A stretch of 64,000 nt of DNA, from positions 3,982,136 through 4,046,135 of the forward strand of contig NZ_FNLF01000002.1 of assembly GCF_900103175.1 (NCBI RefSeq), written 5' to 3'. Shown here piece after piece: positions 43,988 to 52,969 of this stretch (positions within the stretch are counted from its first letter, which is position 1; the number at the start of each line of letters is the position of its first letter). The translations under genes and the position numbers were made by a program. The DNA comes from Tsukamurella pulmonis. Lineage in GTDB: Bacteria; Actinomycetota; Actinomycetes; Mycobacteriales; Mycobacteriaceae. Below the pieces are notes generated by a model. That model was not told where the DNA came from and did not search any database. It saw nothing but the letters and a program-made list of their open reading frames with translations.

Positions 43988-44709
43988 CCACCACCGCCAC
44001 TCCCCCGCCCGCGACGATCGGCGTCTCCCGCGCCGCCCAGCTCGCGACGATCACCGCCACCACCGCCCTCGGGGCGCTCCTCGGCGTGGTGGTGCGCGGG
44101 CTCGTCTCCTGGCTCGAGCGCACCGTCGACGGCTCGCCCGGGCCCCTGCGCCTGGCCGCCCAGTTGCCCGTCGGGGTCGCTGCGGGCGTGCTCACCGTGG
44201 TCGGGCTGATCGGCGGAATCGTCCTGGTCGCGGCGTGGCAGCACGAGGTCGCGGCACTGAACGTCGCCGAGGATCACGTCGAGCTCGCCGCCGGCGGGCA
44301 CCGCCGGTGGATCGCGCGCGACGAGGTCGGCGAGGCGTTCCTCGGCCGGGGCGGGGAGCTGACGATCCTCGATCCGCAGGGCCGCCTGCTCGCGGCCGCC
44401 GGCACGGACGGCGTCTCGGGCCGCCGGATCGCGGAGGCCTTCCGCGCAGCCGGCTACCACTGGTCGGGCGCGAGCGATCCGTACGAGCGCGAGTTCATCC
44501 GGTTCGTCGACGGCCGGGACGAGGCGCCACCCGAGGCGCGGGAGCTGCTGCGTGCGCGGGCGGTGGCCCGGGCCGAGAAGCGTGAGCCCACGGCGCGCGA
44601 CCTGCGGCTACGGCTCGGCGAGGCCGGGGTCGTGGTCCGCGACCGCGGCGACGAGCAGGAGTTCCGCCCGGCACGCACGGCGTCGCCGACCCGACGACCA
44701 GGTCGCTGA
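43984..44709 (+). CDS. YqeB-like membrane protein
   Basis: A 241-residue protein. Two helices lie near the N-terminus (about 19-40, LATITATTALGALLGVVVRG; about 60-83, GVAAGVLTVVGLIGGIVLVA). The rest is soluble, with a PH-like stretch NVAEDHVELAAGGHRRWIAR and EVGEAFLGRGGELTILDP (about 93-130) that fits the YqeB family. The tail is Arg-rich. ATG overlaps the TetR stop (ATGA), so it is the regulator's direct partner. The function is unknown. Confidence 0.75.
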   Translation: MTTTATPPPATIGVSRAAQLATITATTALGALLGVVVRGLVSWLERTVDGSPGPLRLAAQLPVGVAAGVLTVVGLIGGIVLVAAWQHEVAALNVAEDHVELAAGGHRRWIARDEVGEAFLGRGGELTILDPQGRLLAAAGTDGVSGRRIAEAFRAAGYHWSGASDPYEREFIRFVDGRDEAPPEARELLRARAVARAEKREPTARDLRLRLGEAGVVVRDRGDEQEFRPARTASPTRRPGR

Positions 44710-44754
44710 GCGAAACAGTTCTCGCCGGCAGTGCGGCGACGTACCGTGGCCGCC

Positions 44755-45294
44755 ATGAGGCTGCCCGTCGCTGTGAATCTCACCGCCCCCGAGGCAGATG
44801 TGCGACTCGCCGCGTTCTCGGTCGAGGCGGCCGGAGCACTGTTCGTCGCCCTCGATCACGCAGATGTGTGGGCTCACATCCCGGGTCCGCGGCCTGCATC
44901 GCCGACCGATCTCGCCACCTTGCTCACCGGAGACGAGACCAGGAGGCAGGCACTGGTGATACATGCGCGCGGCCGAGTCGCCGGAACGTCGTCCTACTTT
45001 TTCGACCACGGCGCCCCGGAGGGCGTCGAGATCGGTGCCACGCTCTATGCACCCGCGCTGTGGGGCTCGGGGGTCAACACCGCAGTCAAGGGTTCGATGA
45101 TCAGCGCGGCCTTCGCCGCAGGAGCACAATGGGTGCAGTTCCGCACGGACGAGCGTAACGGGCGATCCGCTGCGGCAATCCTCAAACTCCCGGGTGCAGT
45201 CGAGCTGCCCCCACTGCTCGAATCCGAGAAGATCAGGAGCGACGGCACGGTTCGCACCAGTCGGATGTTCCGGATTCCGCGCCCTGCTACGTAG
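44755..45294 (+). CDS. GNAT-family acetyltransferase (RimJ/RimL type)
   Basis: A 179-residue acetyltransferase. The fold is supported by an N-terminal substrate strand, [20 protein letters not shown] (about 75-94), [15 protein letters not shown] (acetyl-CoA loop, about 102-116) and [16 protein letters not shown] (about 129-144). The layout resembles RimJ/RimL-type N-acetyltransferases. The substrate is unknown. ATG 44755 has a -10 TACCGT (44742-44747) 7 bases upstream. It belongs to the accessory stretch between YqeB and XPB. Confidence 0.85.
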   Translation: MRLPVAVNLTAPEADVRLAAFSVEAAGALFVALDHADVWAHIPGPRPASPTDLATLLTGDETRRQALVIHARGRVAGTSSYFFDHGAPEGVEIGATLYAPALWGSGVNTAVKGSMISAAFAAGAQWVQFRTDERNGRSAAAILKLPGAVELPPLLESEKIRSDGTVRTSRMFRIPRPAT

Positions 45295-45341
45295 CCGATG
45301 CCCGTCCGCTCCGCACACCTGCCCCGATTAGAGACCACATC

Positions 45342-45803
45342 ATGCCCGAGCCACGCCCGCCCCTTCCGCCGTTCACCGCTGAAACTGCAGCCCAGAAAGT
45401 TCAAGTAGCGGAGGACGCCTGGAACACCCGCGACCCCCGCCGGGTCGCGAGTGCGTACACCGACGACTCACGCTGGCGGAACCGCGATCTGTTCATCGGC
45501 GGCACCGAGCAGATCGTCGATTTCCTCACCGCGAAATGGGAGCGCGAGCTGGACTACGCTCTGCGCAAGAACCTGTGGGCATTCACTGAGAACCTTATCG
45601 CGGTGCGCTTTCAGTACGAGTGGCACGACGCCGATGGCCAGTGGTGGCGCAGCTACGGCAACGAACTGTGGGAATTCACGCCCGAAGGGTTGATGTCACG
45701 GCGCGAAGCGAGCATCAACGACGTGGCGATCACCGCATCCGAGCGTCGCATATTCGGTCCTCGACCGACGAGTGAGCGCGGAGTCGAATTCCCGCTCCAG
45801 TAG
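45342..45803 (+). CDS. DUF1348 (SnoaL/NTF2-like) protein
   Basis: A 153-residue small cone-shaped NTF2-fold protein. [20 protein letters not shown] (about 21-40), [20 protein letters not shown] (about 42-61), and [20 protein letters not shown] (about 93-112) are characteristic of DUF1348 proteins. These are widespread and of unknown, perhaps binding or enzymatic, role. It follows the GNAT gene by 47 bases. Confidence 0.92.
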   Translation: MPEPRPPLPPFTAETAAQKVQVAEDAWNTRDPRRVASAYTDDSRWRNRDLFIGGTEQIVDFLTAKWERELDYALRKNLWAFTENLIAVRFQYEWHDADGQWWRSYGNELWEFTPEGLMSRREASINDVAITASERRIFGPRPTSERGVEFPLQ

Positions 45804-45883
45804 TGATCCATCACGGCATCCCTTCTACCTCGATCATCACCCGCATCCGTTGGAATTCGCCTACTTCGATCTACCATTCGGTG

Positions 45884-46279
45884 ATGGGTAGGCACTCGTC
45901 GGGCGAGTCGCCCGACCTGTCGGTGAAGCTCCTCATCGCGACACCCCTATGCCTCATTCTCAGGATGTTCGCCGTGTGGATGGGGATCGTGACCGTCCAC
46001 GAGCCCGCGACCTGTGACCTCGGAACGATGACTTCATCGGACGTATGCGAACTCGGACCGAAGCTCCTCGACGAAACACTCATCGTCGACGGCGCGTCGA
46101 ACCCACCCCGCGGACGGTACCGCGACGCCGCCGAGCAGAGGGCGTACAACCGTGTCGCCGCGCCCCTGTATCTCCTGGTCGGTGCAGTTTTTACCGCCGG
46201 TTCGACACTGATCGGCGTGTTGCAAGTTCGCGGGCTCCGAGCACGGCGACAGATTCGCCGGAAGCGCCGTGACATGTAG
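45884..46279 (+). CDS. Two-helix membrane protein, unknown function
   Basis: A 131-residue protein with helices at about 15-38 (LLIATPLCLILRMFAVWMGI) and about 86-108 (LYLLVGAVFTAGSTLIGVLQ), and a basic end (RRQIRRKRRDM). The loop between has two Cys (TCDLGTM, VCELGPK). ATG 45884 is chosen because TTGGAA (45850-45855), 16 bases, TACCAT (45872-45877) form a promoter whose start would be this ATG. Codon use is less GC-rich than in the core genes. No family is recognised. Confidence 0.65.
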   Translation: MGRHSSGESPDLSVKLLIATPLCLILRMFAVWMGIVTVHEPATCDLGTMTSSDVCELGPKLLDETLIVDGASNPPRGRYRDAAEQRAYNRVAAPLYLLVGAVFTAGSTLIGVLQVRGLRARRQIRRKRRDM

Positions 46280-46285
46280 CTCACC

Positions 46286-46960
46286 TCACGAGAACTCGTG
46301 CGGTTGGTGAAGCACGGGAAGGTAGCGCGGATACGCGGGCGCGAGTTCCCTGAGAACGTCGTCGAAGGGCTCGTCGAGTTCGACCCCGGCTCCGCGCCCG
46401 CTGTCGTCATCCCAGACGTACTCCTCTACCAGCTTGCGCTCCAAGGTGATCGCAAGGGCTTCCAGCCACAGGTACAGACTCGGCGCGTGAACCTCGCGGA
46501 ACTCATCGGCGTGATGAAATTCCACCACCTGCCCGGGAACGCTGCGGAACAGTTCGGACGAGCCGTCGTCGTTCTTCAGGCGCGTCTCGCCCGCTACGTC
46601 GATGACCAGCTCCGGACCACCGTGTTCCATGAGCGGGAGGTAGTACTCCCCCCACCACACCGATTCGCGCCAGCCGGGCTCCGCCGCCCGCAGCTGGCGC
46701 ATCATCCGCACTTTCTCGAGTGCCCGCTGCGCGGTCGTAAGCCCGTAAGTCCTGATGTAGATGTCACCGGTTGAGTCCACGGCGTCCGGCTGGGGCCCTC
46801 TCCACGCGAGGAAATCCCGATATGCCGCCGGAAGTGCCGCGCCGAAGAAATCCTCCAACTCATCGAGGTCCTGTTGCGACGATCCAGGTCCGAGCGACTT
46901 GCACAGGTTCGGGTAGTTCGCGGCAAGAGCAGCATCGAGCCTGGCGACGAGCGGGTGCAT
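46286..46960 (-). CDS. SMI1/KNR4-family protein
   Basis: A 224-residue SUKH-fold protein. The N-terminal LDELEDFFGAALPAAYRDFL (about 31-50) and LAWRGPQPDA are the family signature (helix followed by LP..Y..FL...NG). SUKH proteins are often immunity partners of polymorphic toxins, though many have other roles. No toxin gene is seen next to it in this window. ATG 46960 has a -10 TACGAT (46967-46972, minus strand) 6 bases upstream. It converges on the two-helix membrane protein (6-base gap) and is divergent from XPB. Confidence 0.85.
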   Translation of the reverse strand: MHPLVARLDAALAANYPNLCKSLGPGSSQQDLDELEDFFGAALPAAYRDFLAWRGPQPDAVDSTGDIYIRTYGLTTAQRALEKVRMMRQLRAAEPGWRESVWWGEYYLPLMEHGGPELVIDVAGETRLKNDDGSSELFRSVPGQVVEFHHADEFREVHAPSLYLWLEALAITLERKLVEEYVWDDDSGRGAGVELDEPFDDVLRELAPAYPRYLPVLHQPHEFS

Positions 46961-47269
46961 ACCGCGATCGTAGATCGGTCGATCACAGCGCGCTGAGCGC
47001 AACCGAACGGATCATGGGTGCCCGCACCGCTGGTGCGCACGGGTCGCCGAACGAGCTGGACCAGCGAGCCGAATGACCGCGGCAAAACCTCCGCGACCTG
47101 CTGCGACACCACTGAGGTCTATAGTGTCCGAAGTGGGATACAGGTGCGTCTGCGGCGGTGACGAGCGCCGATGGAACCGGCACCTGCGCGCCCCTGCGAG
47201 GCTGCGCACTCCCGAGATCTCGCGACCTCGACGGTCGCCGACAGCACGACCACGGACGGATGCCTGCTC
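46961..47269. other. 309-bp divergent region between the SUKH gene and XPB
   Basis: It holds the leaderless SUKH promoter (-10 at 46967-46972) and a plus-strand -10 TATAGT (47120-47125) that would start the XPB transcript near 47132, giving a leader of about 138 bases. An in-frame ATG at 47171 exists, but the sequence after it lacks family similarity. No strong terminator or known RNA element was recognised. Confidence 0.5.
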
Positions 47270-48937
47270 ATGACCGACGGACCCCTCATCGTCCAGTCCG
47301 ACAAGACGCTCCTCCTCGAGGTCGACCACGAACTGGCGGATGCCGCGCGCGCCGCGATCGCGCCCTTCGCCGAACTGGAGCGGGCCCCCGAGCACGTGCA
47401 CACCTATCGCGTGACCCCGCTGGCGCTGTGGAACGCGCGCGCCGCGGGCCACGACGCCGAGCAGGTGGTGGACGCGCTGGTGAACTACTCGCGGTACCCG
47501 GTGCCGCAGCCGCTGCTGGTCGACGTGGTCGACACCATGAGCCGGTACGGACGGCTGCAGCTGGTCAAGCATCCGGCGCACGGCCTCACCCTGGTCTCGC
47601 TCGACCGGGCGGTGCTCGAGGAGGTGCTGCGGCACAAGAAGATCGCCCCGATGGTGGGCGCCCGCATCGACGACGACACCGTCGTGGTGCACCCTTCCGA
47701 GCGCGGGCACCTCAAGCAGTTGCTGCTCAAGGTCGGCTGGCCCGCGGAGGACCTGGCCGGCTACGTGGACGGCGAATCCCATCCGATCGCACTCGACACG
47801 GACTCGCACCCGTGGGAGCTGCGCGACTACCAGAAGATCGCGGCCGACTCGTTCTGGCTCGGCGGTTCGGGCGTCGTGGTCCTCCCCTGCGGCGCCGGCA
47901 AGACGATGGTGGGCGCGGCGGCGATGGCGCGGGCGCAGGCCACCACCCTGATCCTCGTGACGAACACCGTGGCCGGCCGGCAGTGGAAGCGAGAGCTGCT
48001 GGCGCGCACGTCGCTCACCGAGGAGGAGATCGGCGAGTACTCGGGCGAGAAGAAGGAGATCCGCCCGGTCACGATCGCGACGTACCAGGTGCTCACGCGG
48101 AAATCGAAGGGCGAGTACAAGAACCTCGACCTGTTCGACTCCCGCGACTGGGGCCTGATGATCTACGACGAGGTGCACCTGCTTCCCGCGCCGGTGTTCC
48201 GCATGACGGCGGATCTGCAGTCCCGGCGGCGCCTCGGCCTGACGGCCACCCTGGTGCGCGAGGACGGCCGCGAGGGTGACGTCTTCTCCCTGATCGGGCC
48301 GAAGCGCTACGACGCGCCGTGGAAGGACATCGAGGCGCAGGGCTGGATCGCGCCCGCCGATTGCGTGGAGGTGCGCGTCACGCTCACCGAGAACCAGCGC
48401 ATGCAGTACGCCACCGCCGAGCCCGACGAGCGCTACCAGCTGGCTTCCACCGCACCCACCAAGGTCGCGGTGGTGAAGTCGATCCTGGAGCGGCACAAGG
48501 GAGCTCCCACGCTGGTGATCGGTGCCTACCTGGATCAGCTGGAGGAGCTGGGCCGCGAGCTGGACGCCCCCGTCATCACCGGATCGGTGAAGAACAAGGA
48601 GCGCGAGGCCCTGTTCGACCGGTTCCGCTCCGGCGAGATCTCCACGCTGGTGGTGAGCAAGGTCGCGAACTTCTCCATCGACCTGCCCGAAGCCTCGGTG
48701 GCCGTGCAGGTCTCGGGGACCTTCGGCTCGCGGCAGGAGGAGGCGCAGCGCCTCGGCCGGCTGCTGCGCCCCAAGCACGACGGTGGCACGGCGCACTTCT
48801 ACTCCGTCGTCTCACGCGACACCCTCGACGCGGACTACGCCGCGCACCGCCAGCGCTTCCTCGCCGAGCAGGGCTACGCCTACCGGATCGTCGACGCCGA
48901 CGACATCCTCGGCCCCGCCATCGGAGAGGCCGGGTAA
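47270..48937 (+). CDS. ercc3: DNA repair helicase XPB (ERCC3-like)
   Basis: A 555-residue superfamily 2 3'-5' DNA helicase. MTDGPLIVQSDKTLLLEVDH is the conserved actinobacterial N-terminus. Walker A is PCGAGKTMV (about 206-214), motif II is YDEVH (about 300-304), GLTATLVREDGREGDV is motif III, and QRLGRLLRPK (about 494-503) is motif VI. Residues 80-180 match the damage-recognition-like and RED regions. It corresponds to M. tuberculosis Rv0861c. ATG 47270 is chosen by N-terminal similarity. It converges on a DUF222 gene with a 4-base gap. Confidence 0.95.
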   Translation: MTDGPLIVQSDKTLLLEVDHELADAARAAIAPFAELERAPEHVHTYRVTPLALWNARAAGHDAEQVVDALVNYSRYPVPQPLLVDVVDTMSRYGRLQLVKHPAHGLTLVSLDRAVLEEVLRHKKIAPMVGARIDDDTVVVHPSERGHLKQLLLKVGWPAEDLAGYVDGESHPIALDTDSHPWELRDYQKIAADSFWLGGSGVVVLPCGAGKTMVGAAAMARAQATTLILVTNTVAGRQWKRELLARTSLTEEEIGEYSGEKKEIRPVTIATYQVLTRKSKGEYKNLDLFDSRDWGLMIYDEVHLLPAPVFRMTADLQSRRRLGLTATLVREDGREGDVFSLIGPKRYDAPWKDIEAQGWIAPADCVEVRVTLTENQRMQYATAEPDERYQLASTAPTKVAVVKSILERHKGAPTLVIGAYLDQLEELGRELDAPVITGSVKNKEREALFDRFRSGEISTLVVSKVANFSIDLPEASVAVQVSGTFGSRQEEAQRLGRLLRPKHDGGTAHFYSVVSRDTLDADYAAHRQRFLAEQGYAYRIVDADDILGPAIGEAG

Positions 48938-48941
48938 CACC

Positions 48942-50162
48942 TCACGCCGCCTGCGGCGGTGCGGTGGATCGGTGCACATGTCCTGTGGGGGTGTGGGTTT
49001 CGACGGTGTGCCGTCCGGTGGGGTCTTCGAGGGTGTGGGCGTGCCAGCCGGGTGCTTCTTTGGCGTAGTTGCAGGCCGCGCACAGTCCTTGCCCGTTGGT
49101 GTAGCTGGTCTTGCCGCCTGTGGCGTGTGGGGTGACGTGGTCGGTGTGGGCGATGGGTGCGTCGCAGTACGGGGTGCGGCAGTAGCGGTCCCGTGCGCGG
49201 ATCATGTCCGCCAGCCCGTCGGGGAAGAGGCGTTGCCGGGAGTCCATCGCCACGACCGCACCCGATTCGGGGGCGATGTAGAGGCGTTTGACCCACGCGA
49301 GACCCGCGGCGGTGGCGTGGCCGACGAGGTTGCGGGCGATTTCCGCCGGCAGTGTGCCGCCGCCGTCGAGGTGCGCGGTGCCGGGCCGATCGCCCAGCAG
49401 GACGGTCGCGGGGATGGTCAGGTTCACCAGCACGGGTTGGCCGTCGATCGATGCGCGGCCGGTGAGGCGGGCGAACGCGGTGTCGGCCATGATCTGCCCG
49501 CGCGCGCGGAGTTCGGTGCCGTGGCCGAGGAGGGTGTCGGCGTGTTTGCGCAGGTGCGCGTACGCGCCGACCGCCTGCGCCAGTGGCAGCAGTAGCGAGA
49601 CCCTGGCCATGCCTTCGGGGAGCGGGCGGATGGTGACGGTGCGGTCCTTCTCCGCGGAGGCGTTCCGGTCCACGGTGGCCCGCGCATCGAGCGCGTACGC
49701 GATCTGCTCGACGTGGGCGGCGAGTTGCTTGAGTCCCATTCCCGCCAGGGTCGCCGGGTCGGCGCACAGTTGCTGATCCGCGGTCTGCCGGTCCGCGATA
49801 TCCAGGTGCGCCAGGCCGCCGATGATCACGGGGATCGCCTCCGGGGCGAGGTCTCCGTCGTGCAGGCGGGCGCGGGTGTGCGGCAGGTGCCGCTCGAGCT
49901 CCACTGCGCGGGCGAGGAACTTCGCGGCGGTGTGCGGCGAGAGGTGCAGTGCCAGGGCGAGTTCCGCGGCGGCGCCCTGCTGCCAGCGGTCCTGGCCCAC
50001 ACCGGCGGCGATCCGCTCGCACACCCGCTCCCGCAGCAGCGACGCCGCGAGGGCGTACTGTTCGAACATTAGACGGCACCGTCGGACCTCACTCGAACGC
50101 AACCGATCGATCACACCGCCATCGGGAGGCCGATCAACCTCCGCTTCATGAACTTTCTCCAT
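48942..50162 (-). CDS. DUF222 and HNH endonuclease (13E12-repeat family)
   Basis: A 406-residue protein. The N-terminal two thirds are DUF222 (ALHLSPHTAAKFLARAVELE, about 69-88). A C-terminal HNH nuclease motif is complete: YCRTPYCDAPIAHTDHVTP (about 324-342) and NGQGLCAACNYAK (about 353-365). Such genes are numerous and mobile-like in Mycobacteriales and relatives (13E12 repeats); most lack a proven role. ATG 50162 gives the full family length. It is accessory to the conserved skeleton. Confidence 0.93.
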   Translation of the reverse strand: MEKVHEAEVDRPPDGGVIDRLRSSEVRRCRLMFEQYALAASLLRERVCERIAAGVGQDRWQQGAAAELALALHLSPHTAAKFLARAVELERHLPHTRARLHDGDLAPEAIPVIIGGLAHLDIADRQTADQQLCADPATLAGMGLKQLAAHVEQIAYALDARATVDRNASAEKDRTVTIRPLPEGMARVSLLLPLAQAVGAYAHLRKHADTLLGHGTELRARGQIMADTAFARLTGRASIDGQPVLVNLTIPATVLLGDRPGTAHLDGGGTLPAEIARNLVGHATAAGLAWVKRLYIAPESGAVVAMDSRQRLFPDGLADMIRARDRYCRTPYCDAPIAHTDHVTPHATGGKTSYTNGQGLCAACNYAKEAPGWHAHTLEDPTGRHTVETHTPTGHVHRSTAPPQAA

Positions 50163-50219
50163 GACTTGACGCTACGCCGACCCACCGACACGTTTTCGAG
50201 TTAGCCGCGTCTAATCGAA

Positions 50220-51596
50220 CTACCGCGTCGACACCCGCCCTCGCGAACGCGCGCTCCCTGCAGCGAGAACCGCGACGCTCGCGGCAGCGGGGAGGATCAC
50301 CCACAGAGCGGCCGCGATGTATCCACCCTGCGCAGGGAGGAGCGCCCCGGCGGGCGTGGCGCGAGCCAGCAGAAGCCCGGCGAGCGCGCTGCCCACCGCG
50401 AATCCCACGGCGCGGGCGATCTGGTTGACGGCCATGACGCTGGCTGTCTCGGACTGCGGCGTCCCGTCGAGCACCAGGCGCGGCATCACCGCGGACGCGA
50501 CCCCGACGGCGAACCCCAGAACCGCGAGGGACGCGAGCACCGCGGGGAGACGATCCCGTCCGGCGACGAAGATCCCCGCCGCCGCGACCACGAGTGCCGA
50601 CGACATCGCGAACGTCGCACGCGGACCGATCCGGCTCGCGATGCGGGGCACCACCCTGCCGGCGACGAAGCCCAGCACCGAGAAGGGGATCAGCGCGGCC
50701 CCCGCAGCCACCCCCGGGAGAGCGAACCCGTACGGCGCGCCGGCGGGCACCTGGACGTAGCGCGTGAGGTCGCTGAACAGGAGATACATCCCTACCCCGG
50801 ACACCAGCATCGCGAGGTTCGCCGCGGCCACGGGAGGGCGCGCGACGAGCCGGAGGTCGACGAGGGGCTCGTCCGTGCGCAGTTCCACACGTACCCACGC
50901 TGCGAGCGTCGCGACGGTGCCGCCGAGCACGCCGATCGCGACCGCCGGCCGACCCCACACCGCGGGTTCGGCGACCAGCAGCAGCGCGCCGAAGGTACCG
51001 GCCGCGAGCAAGAGCGCTCCGCGCACGTCGATCCGCGGCCGCGGCCCGGGTGCGTCGACGGGAACGAACCGCCAGGCGACGACGAGGGCGGCGACGGTGA
51101 TCGCCAGCCCGGCGCCGTACGCGGCGCGGAGCCCCCACTGCTGATCGACGAAGCTGATCAGCGGATACCCCACACCGATACCGACGGTCGAGGCGACGGA
51201 GAGGGACGCGATCGTTCCGGCGGAACGCTCCACGGGAAGGGCGCTGCGCGCCACGCTGACCAGCAGCGGCACGAGGGCGATGCCCACCCCCTGGAGCGCG
51301 CGCCCGACGAGGAGCGCGCCGAACGCCGTCGGCAGCACCGTGAGGACCCCACCCACGGCGACCAGCCCCAGCGTGCCGAGGATCGCGCGGCGGCGCAGCG
51401 GTCCCCCGCCGAGCCGGCCGAGTACCGGCCCGGCGATCGCACCGGTGAACAGCGTGATCGTCAGAGTCCACTGCGCGGCCCCCAACGACACGCCCTCCGA
51501 ACGCGCCACCGCGGTGATCAGGGGCGCCCCGACGCTGCCGACCACCGCCGCACACAGGGCGACGGTGACCAGCGCACCGGGGAGCCGGGTCGTCAT
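50220..51596 (-). CDS. MFS drug-efflux transporter (DHA2-like)
   Basis: A 458-residue transporter with about fourteen helices. The first helices hold APLITAVARSEGVSLGAAQW and the loop motif LGRLGGGPLRRRAILG (about 58-73); GRALQGVGIALVPLLVSVAR (about 97-116) is the helix 4 motif of drug exporters. The ATG overlaps the stop of a TetR gene (ATGA), so repressor and exporter form one operon. The substrate is unknown. Confidence 0.92.
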   Translation of the reverse strand: MTTRLPGALVTVALCAAVVGSVGAPLITAVARSEGVSLGAAQWTLTITLFTGAIAGPVLGRLGGGPLRRRAILGTLGLVAVGGVLTVLPTAFGALLVGRALQGVGIALVPLLVSVARSALPVERSAGTIASLSVASTVGIGVGYPLISFVDQQWGLRAAYGAGLAITVAALVVAWRFVPVDAPGPRPRIDVRGALLLAAGTFGALLLVAEPAVWGRPAVAIGVLGGTVATLAAWVRVELRTDEPLVDLRLVARPPVAAANLAMLVSGVGMYLLFSDLTRYVQVPAGAPYGFALPGVAAGAALIPFSVLGFVAGRVVPRIASRIGPRATFAMSSALVVAAAGIFVAGRDRLPAVLASLAVLGFAVGVASAVMPRLVLDGTPQSETASVMAVNQIARAVGFAVGSALAGLLLARATPAGALLPAQGGYIAAALWVILPAAASVAVLAAGSARSRGRVSTR

Positions 51597-52177
51597 GGCG
51601 ATGCCGGCCGGTTGGTCGCCGTGCTGATGTGCTCGAACAGTCCGGGCTGGATGCGGGTCCGGACGCCCGCGGCCCACGGCGCTGCGACGTCCCCGACGTC
51701 GAGCGCCGCCCCGGTGTTGAGCAGCATGCCGAACGCCAGGAAGGTCTTGACGGTGACGGGATCGAGCCCGGTGCCGGCGGCAGCGGTGTCCCACAGGCGC
51801 GCGAAGCAGCCGCGCACGACGTCGCGGACCTCGGGATCACCGCACGCCGCGAAGCCCTGGAGCTGGAGCCGCAACGCGGTGTCGTCGGCGAGGTTCTCGT
51901 AGTACTCGGCGCCCATCCGGGACAGGGCATCGATCCCCGTGGCCCCGTCGGCGGCCCGCGCCATGGCATCGACGAGCCCGGCGAAGGCGCCGCTGACGAG
52001 TTCGAGGAACAGCGCCTTCTTCGTGCCGAACATCCGGAACACGTAGGCCTGGGTGATGCCCGCTTCGTGCGCGACGGTGTCGATCGACGCGCCGTGCAAC
52101 CCGTGCGCGCCGAATTCGCGCGCAGCGACCTGCAACACCTGCGCCCTGCGCTCGGGTCCGCTCATTCGGGTGGTCAC
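51593..52177 (-). CDS. TetR-family transcriptional regulator
   Basis: A 194-residue repressor. The helix-turn-helix is at about 12-57 (LQVAAREFGAHGLHGASIDT, VAHEAGITQAYVFRMFGTKK). The rest fits a TetR_C ligand domain. GTG 52177 has a -10 TAATCT (52184-52189, minus strand) 6 bases upstream and is probably leaderless; ATG 52165 is an alternative. A perfect palindrome (52190-52204) lies beside the -10, so it is self-regulated together with the exporter. Confidence 0.92.
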   Translation of the reverse strand: MTTRMSGPERRAQVLQVAAREFGAHGLHGASIDTVAHEAGITQAYVFRMFGTKKALFLELVSGAFAGLVDAMARAADGATGIDALSRMGAEYYENLADDTALRLQLQGFAACGDPEVRDVVRGCFARLWDTAAAGTGLDPVTVKTFLAFGMLLNTGAALDVGDVAAPWAAGVRTRIQPGLFEHISTATNRPASP

Positions 52178-52189
52178 CCGAATAGATTA

Positions 52190-52204
52190 GTAGTTACTAA
52201 CTAC
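52190..52204. promoter_or_regulatory. TetR operator
   Basis: GTAGTTACTAACTAC is a perfect palindrome (7-bp arms, centre C). On the minus strand it fills the space between TTGTGG (52208-52213) and TAATCT (52184-52189). It also covers the stop codon of the upstream small gene. Confidence 0.8.
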
Positions 52205-52440
52205 AAACCACAACCGACCGTGTCGAGCGGGCGGCACGGGCACCATCCGCCGCGGCTCACGGGCGGCCGGGCACGCCCGGCCGCGATGGTGCCGTGCAGG
52301 GTCCCGTCGGCGCCCCAGTGCAGGATGTCGTGCGTCCAGGGCTCGAGCAGGATCAGGTGGCGTTCGTACATCTCGACGTGGGTACGCCGGTACTCCCCGA
52401 ACCGTGCAGCCAGGTTCGCGAGAAATTCGTTAAATCGCAT
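52201..52440 (-). CDS. Small hypothetical protein
   Basis: A 79-residue protein beginning MRFNEFLANLAARFGEYRRT and continuing HVEMYERHLILLEPWTHDIL. It is soluble and mildly basic, and no family is recognised. The final 20 residues look less ordered (WCPCRPLDTVGCGL). ATG 52440 is the first plausible start. Its stop codon (52201-52203) lies in the TetR operator, 23 bases before the TetR start. Confidence 0.5.
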   Translation of the reverse strand: MRFNEFLANLAARFGEYRRTHVEMYERHLILLEPWTHDILHWGADGTLHGTIAAGRARPPVSRGGWCPCRPLDTVGCGL

Positions 52441-52612
52441 GATCACCCGCCTTTTCCATCCCGATGGCAACGTCGCCGTCTCGATCATGGGGGACACGAC
52501 GGTGAGAGGTCCAGCGAGTATTTCTACCGCCATCCGGTGGCGCGACTGAACGGTTACCCTGGGGCGGCGTCCACCCCGAACGGGCTCACCCCCAGAACGG
52601 AGAAGACACACC
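52441..52612 (+). other. Upstream region of the first small lipoprotein gene
   Basis: A -10 TACCCT (52555-52560) would give a leader of about 45 bases with a GGAGAAG ribosome binding site. Nothing else is apparent. Confidence 0.35.
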
Positions 52613-52969
52613 ATGAAGTGCACCAGGACCGCCGCCGCGACGGGCGTCGCCGCGCTGCTCGTGCTGACGGGTTGCTCCGACGACGGGGCCGAGACCGCGC
52701 CCAGTACCTCCCCCTCCGCGACGACCGCCACCGGAACGTCACCACACCATCAGGCCCCGCCCCCGCCGGCCGCGCCGCCGACGCGGACGGTCACGGTCGC
52801 GCCCACGCAGGCGCCCTCGTCGGCCCCGCGCCCCACGGGGCCGGGAAGCGAGTACGACGTGCCGTGCACCGGCGGGCCCGACGAGGGCACCATCTGCACC
52901 AACCCGAATCACGGTGCAGGCGACGACCCGTACGGCACCGCCGCCCCCACCACGTCCCGACCGGGCTGA
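52613..52969 (+). CDS. Small lipoprotein with NPNHGAGDDP motif (copy 1)
   Basis: A 118-residue lipoprotein: lipobox LVLTGC (Cys about 21) followed by SDDG, a Ser/Thr/Pro/Ala-rich linker (TTATGTSPHHQAPPPP), PTRTVTVAPTQAP, and a C-terminal motif CTGGPDEGTICTNPNHGAGD (about 83-102) followed by DP. A related lipoprotein at 56647-57159 shares the lipid attachment SDD, the HH in the linker, RTVT and the C-x(8-9)-C plus NPNHGAGDDP motif. Function unknown. Its 3' end overlaps the convergent PucR gene by 61 bases. Confidence 0.82.
   Translation: MKCTRTAAATGVAALLVLTGCSDDGAETAPSTSPSATTATGTSPHHQAPPPPAAPPTRTVTVAPTQAPSSAPRPTGPGSEYDVPCTGGPDEGTICTNPNHGAGDDPYGTAAPTTSRPG

Noticed and set aside
47171-47269. 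An earlier in-frame ATG for XPB (47171)
   Set aside because: The added 33 residues do not resemble the family, whose N-terminus MTDGPLIVQ begins at 47270.
48942-50162. Insertion sequence transposase
   Set aside because: The gene is a DUF222-HNH protein; no terminal inverted repeats or target-site duplication were seen around it.
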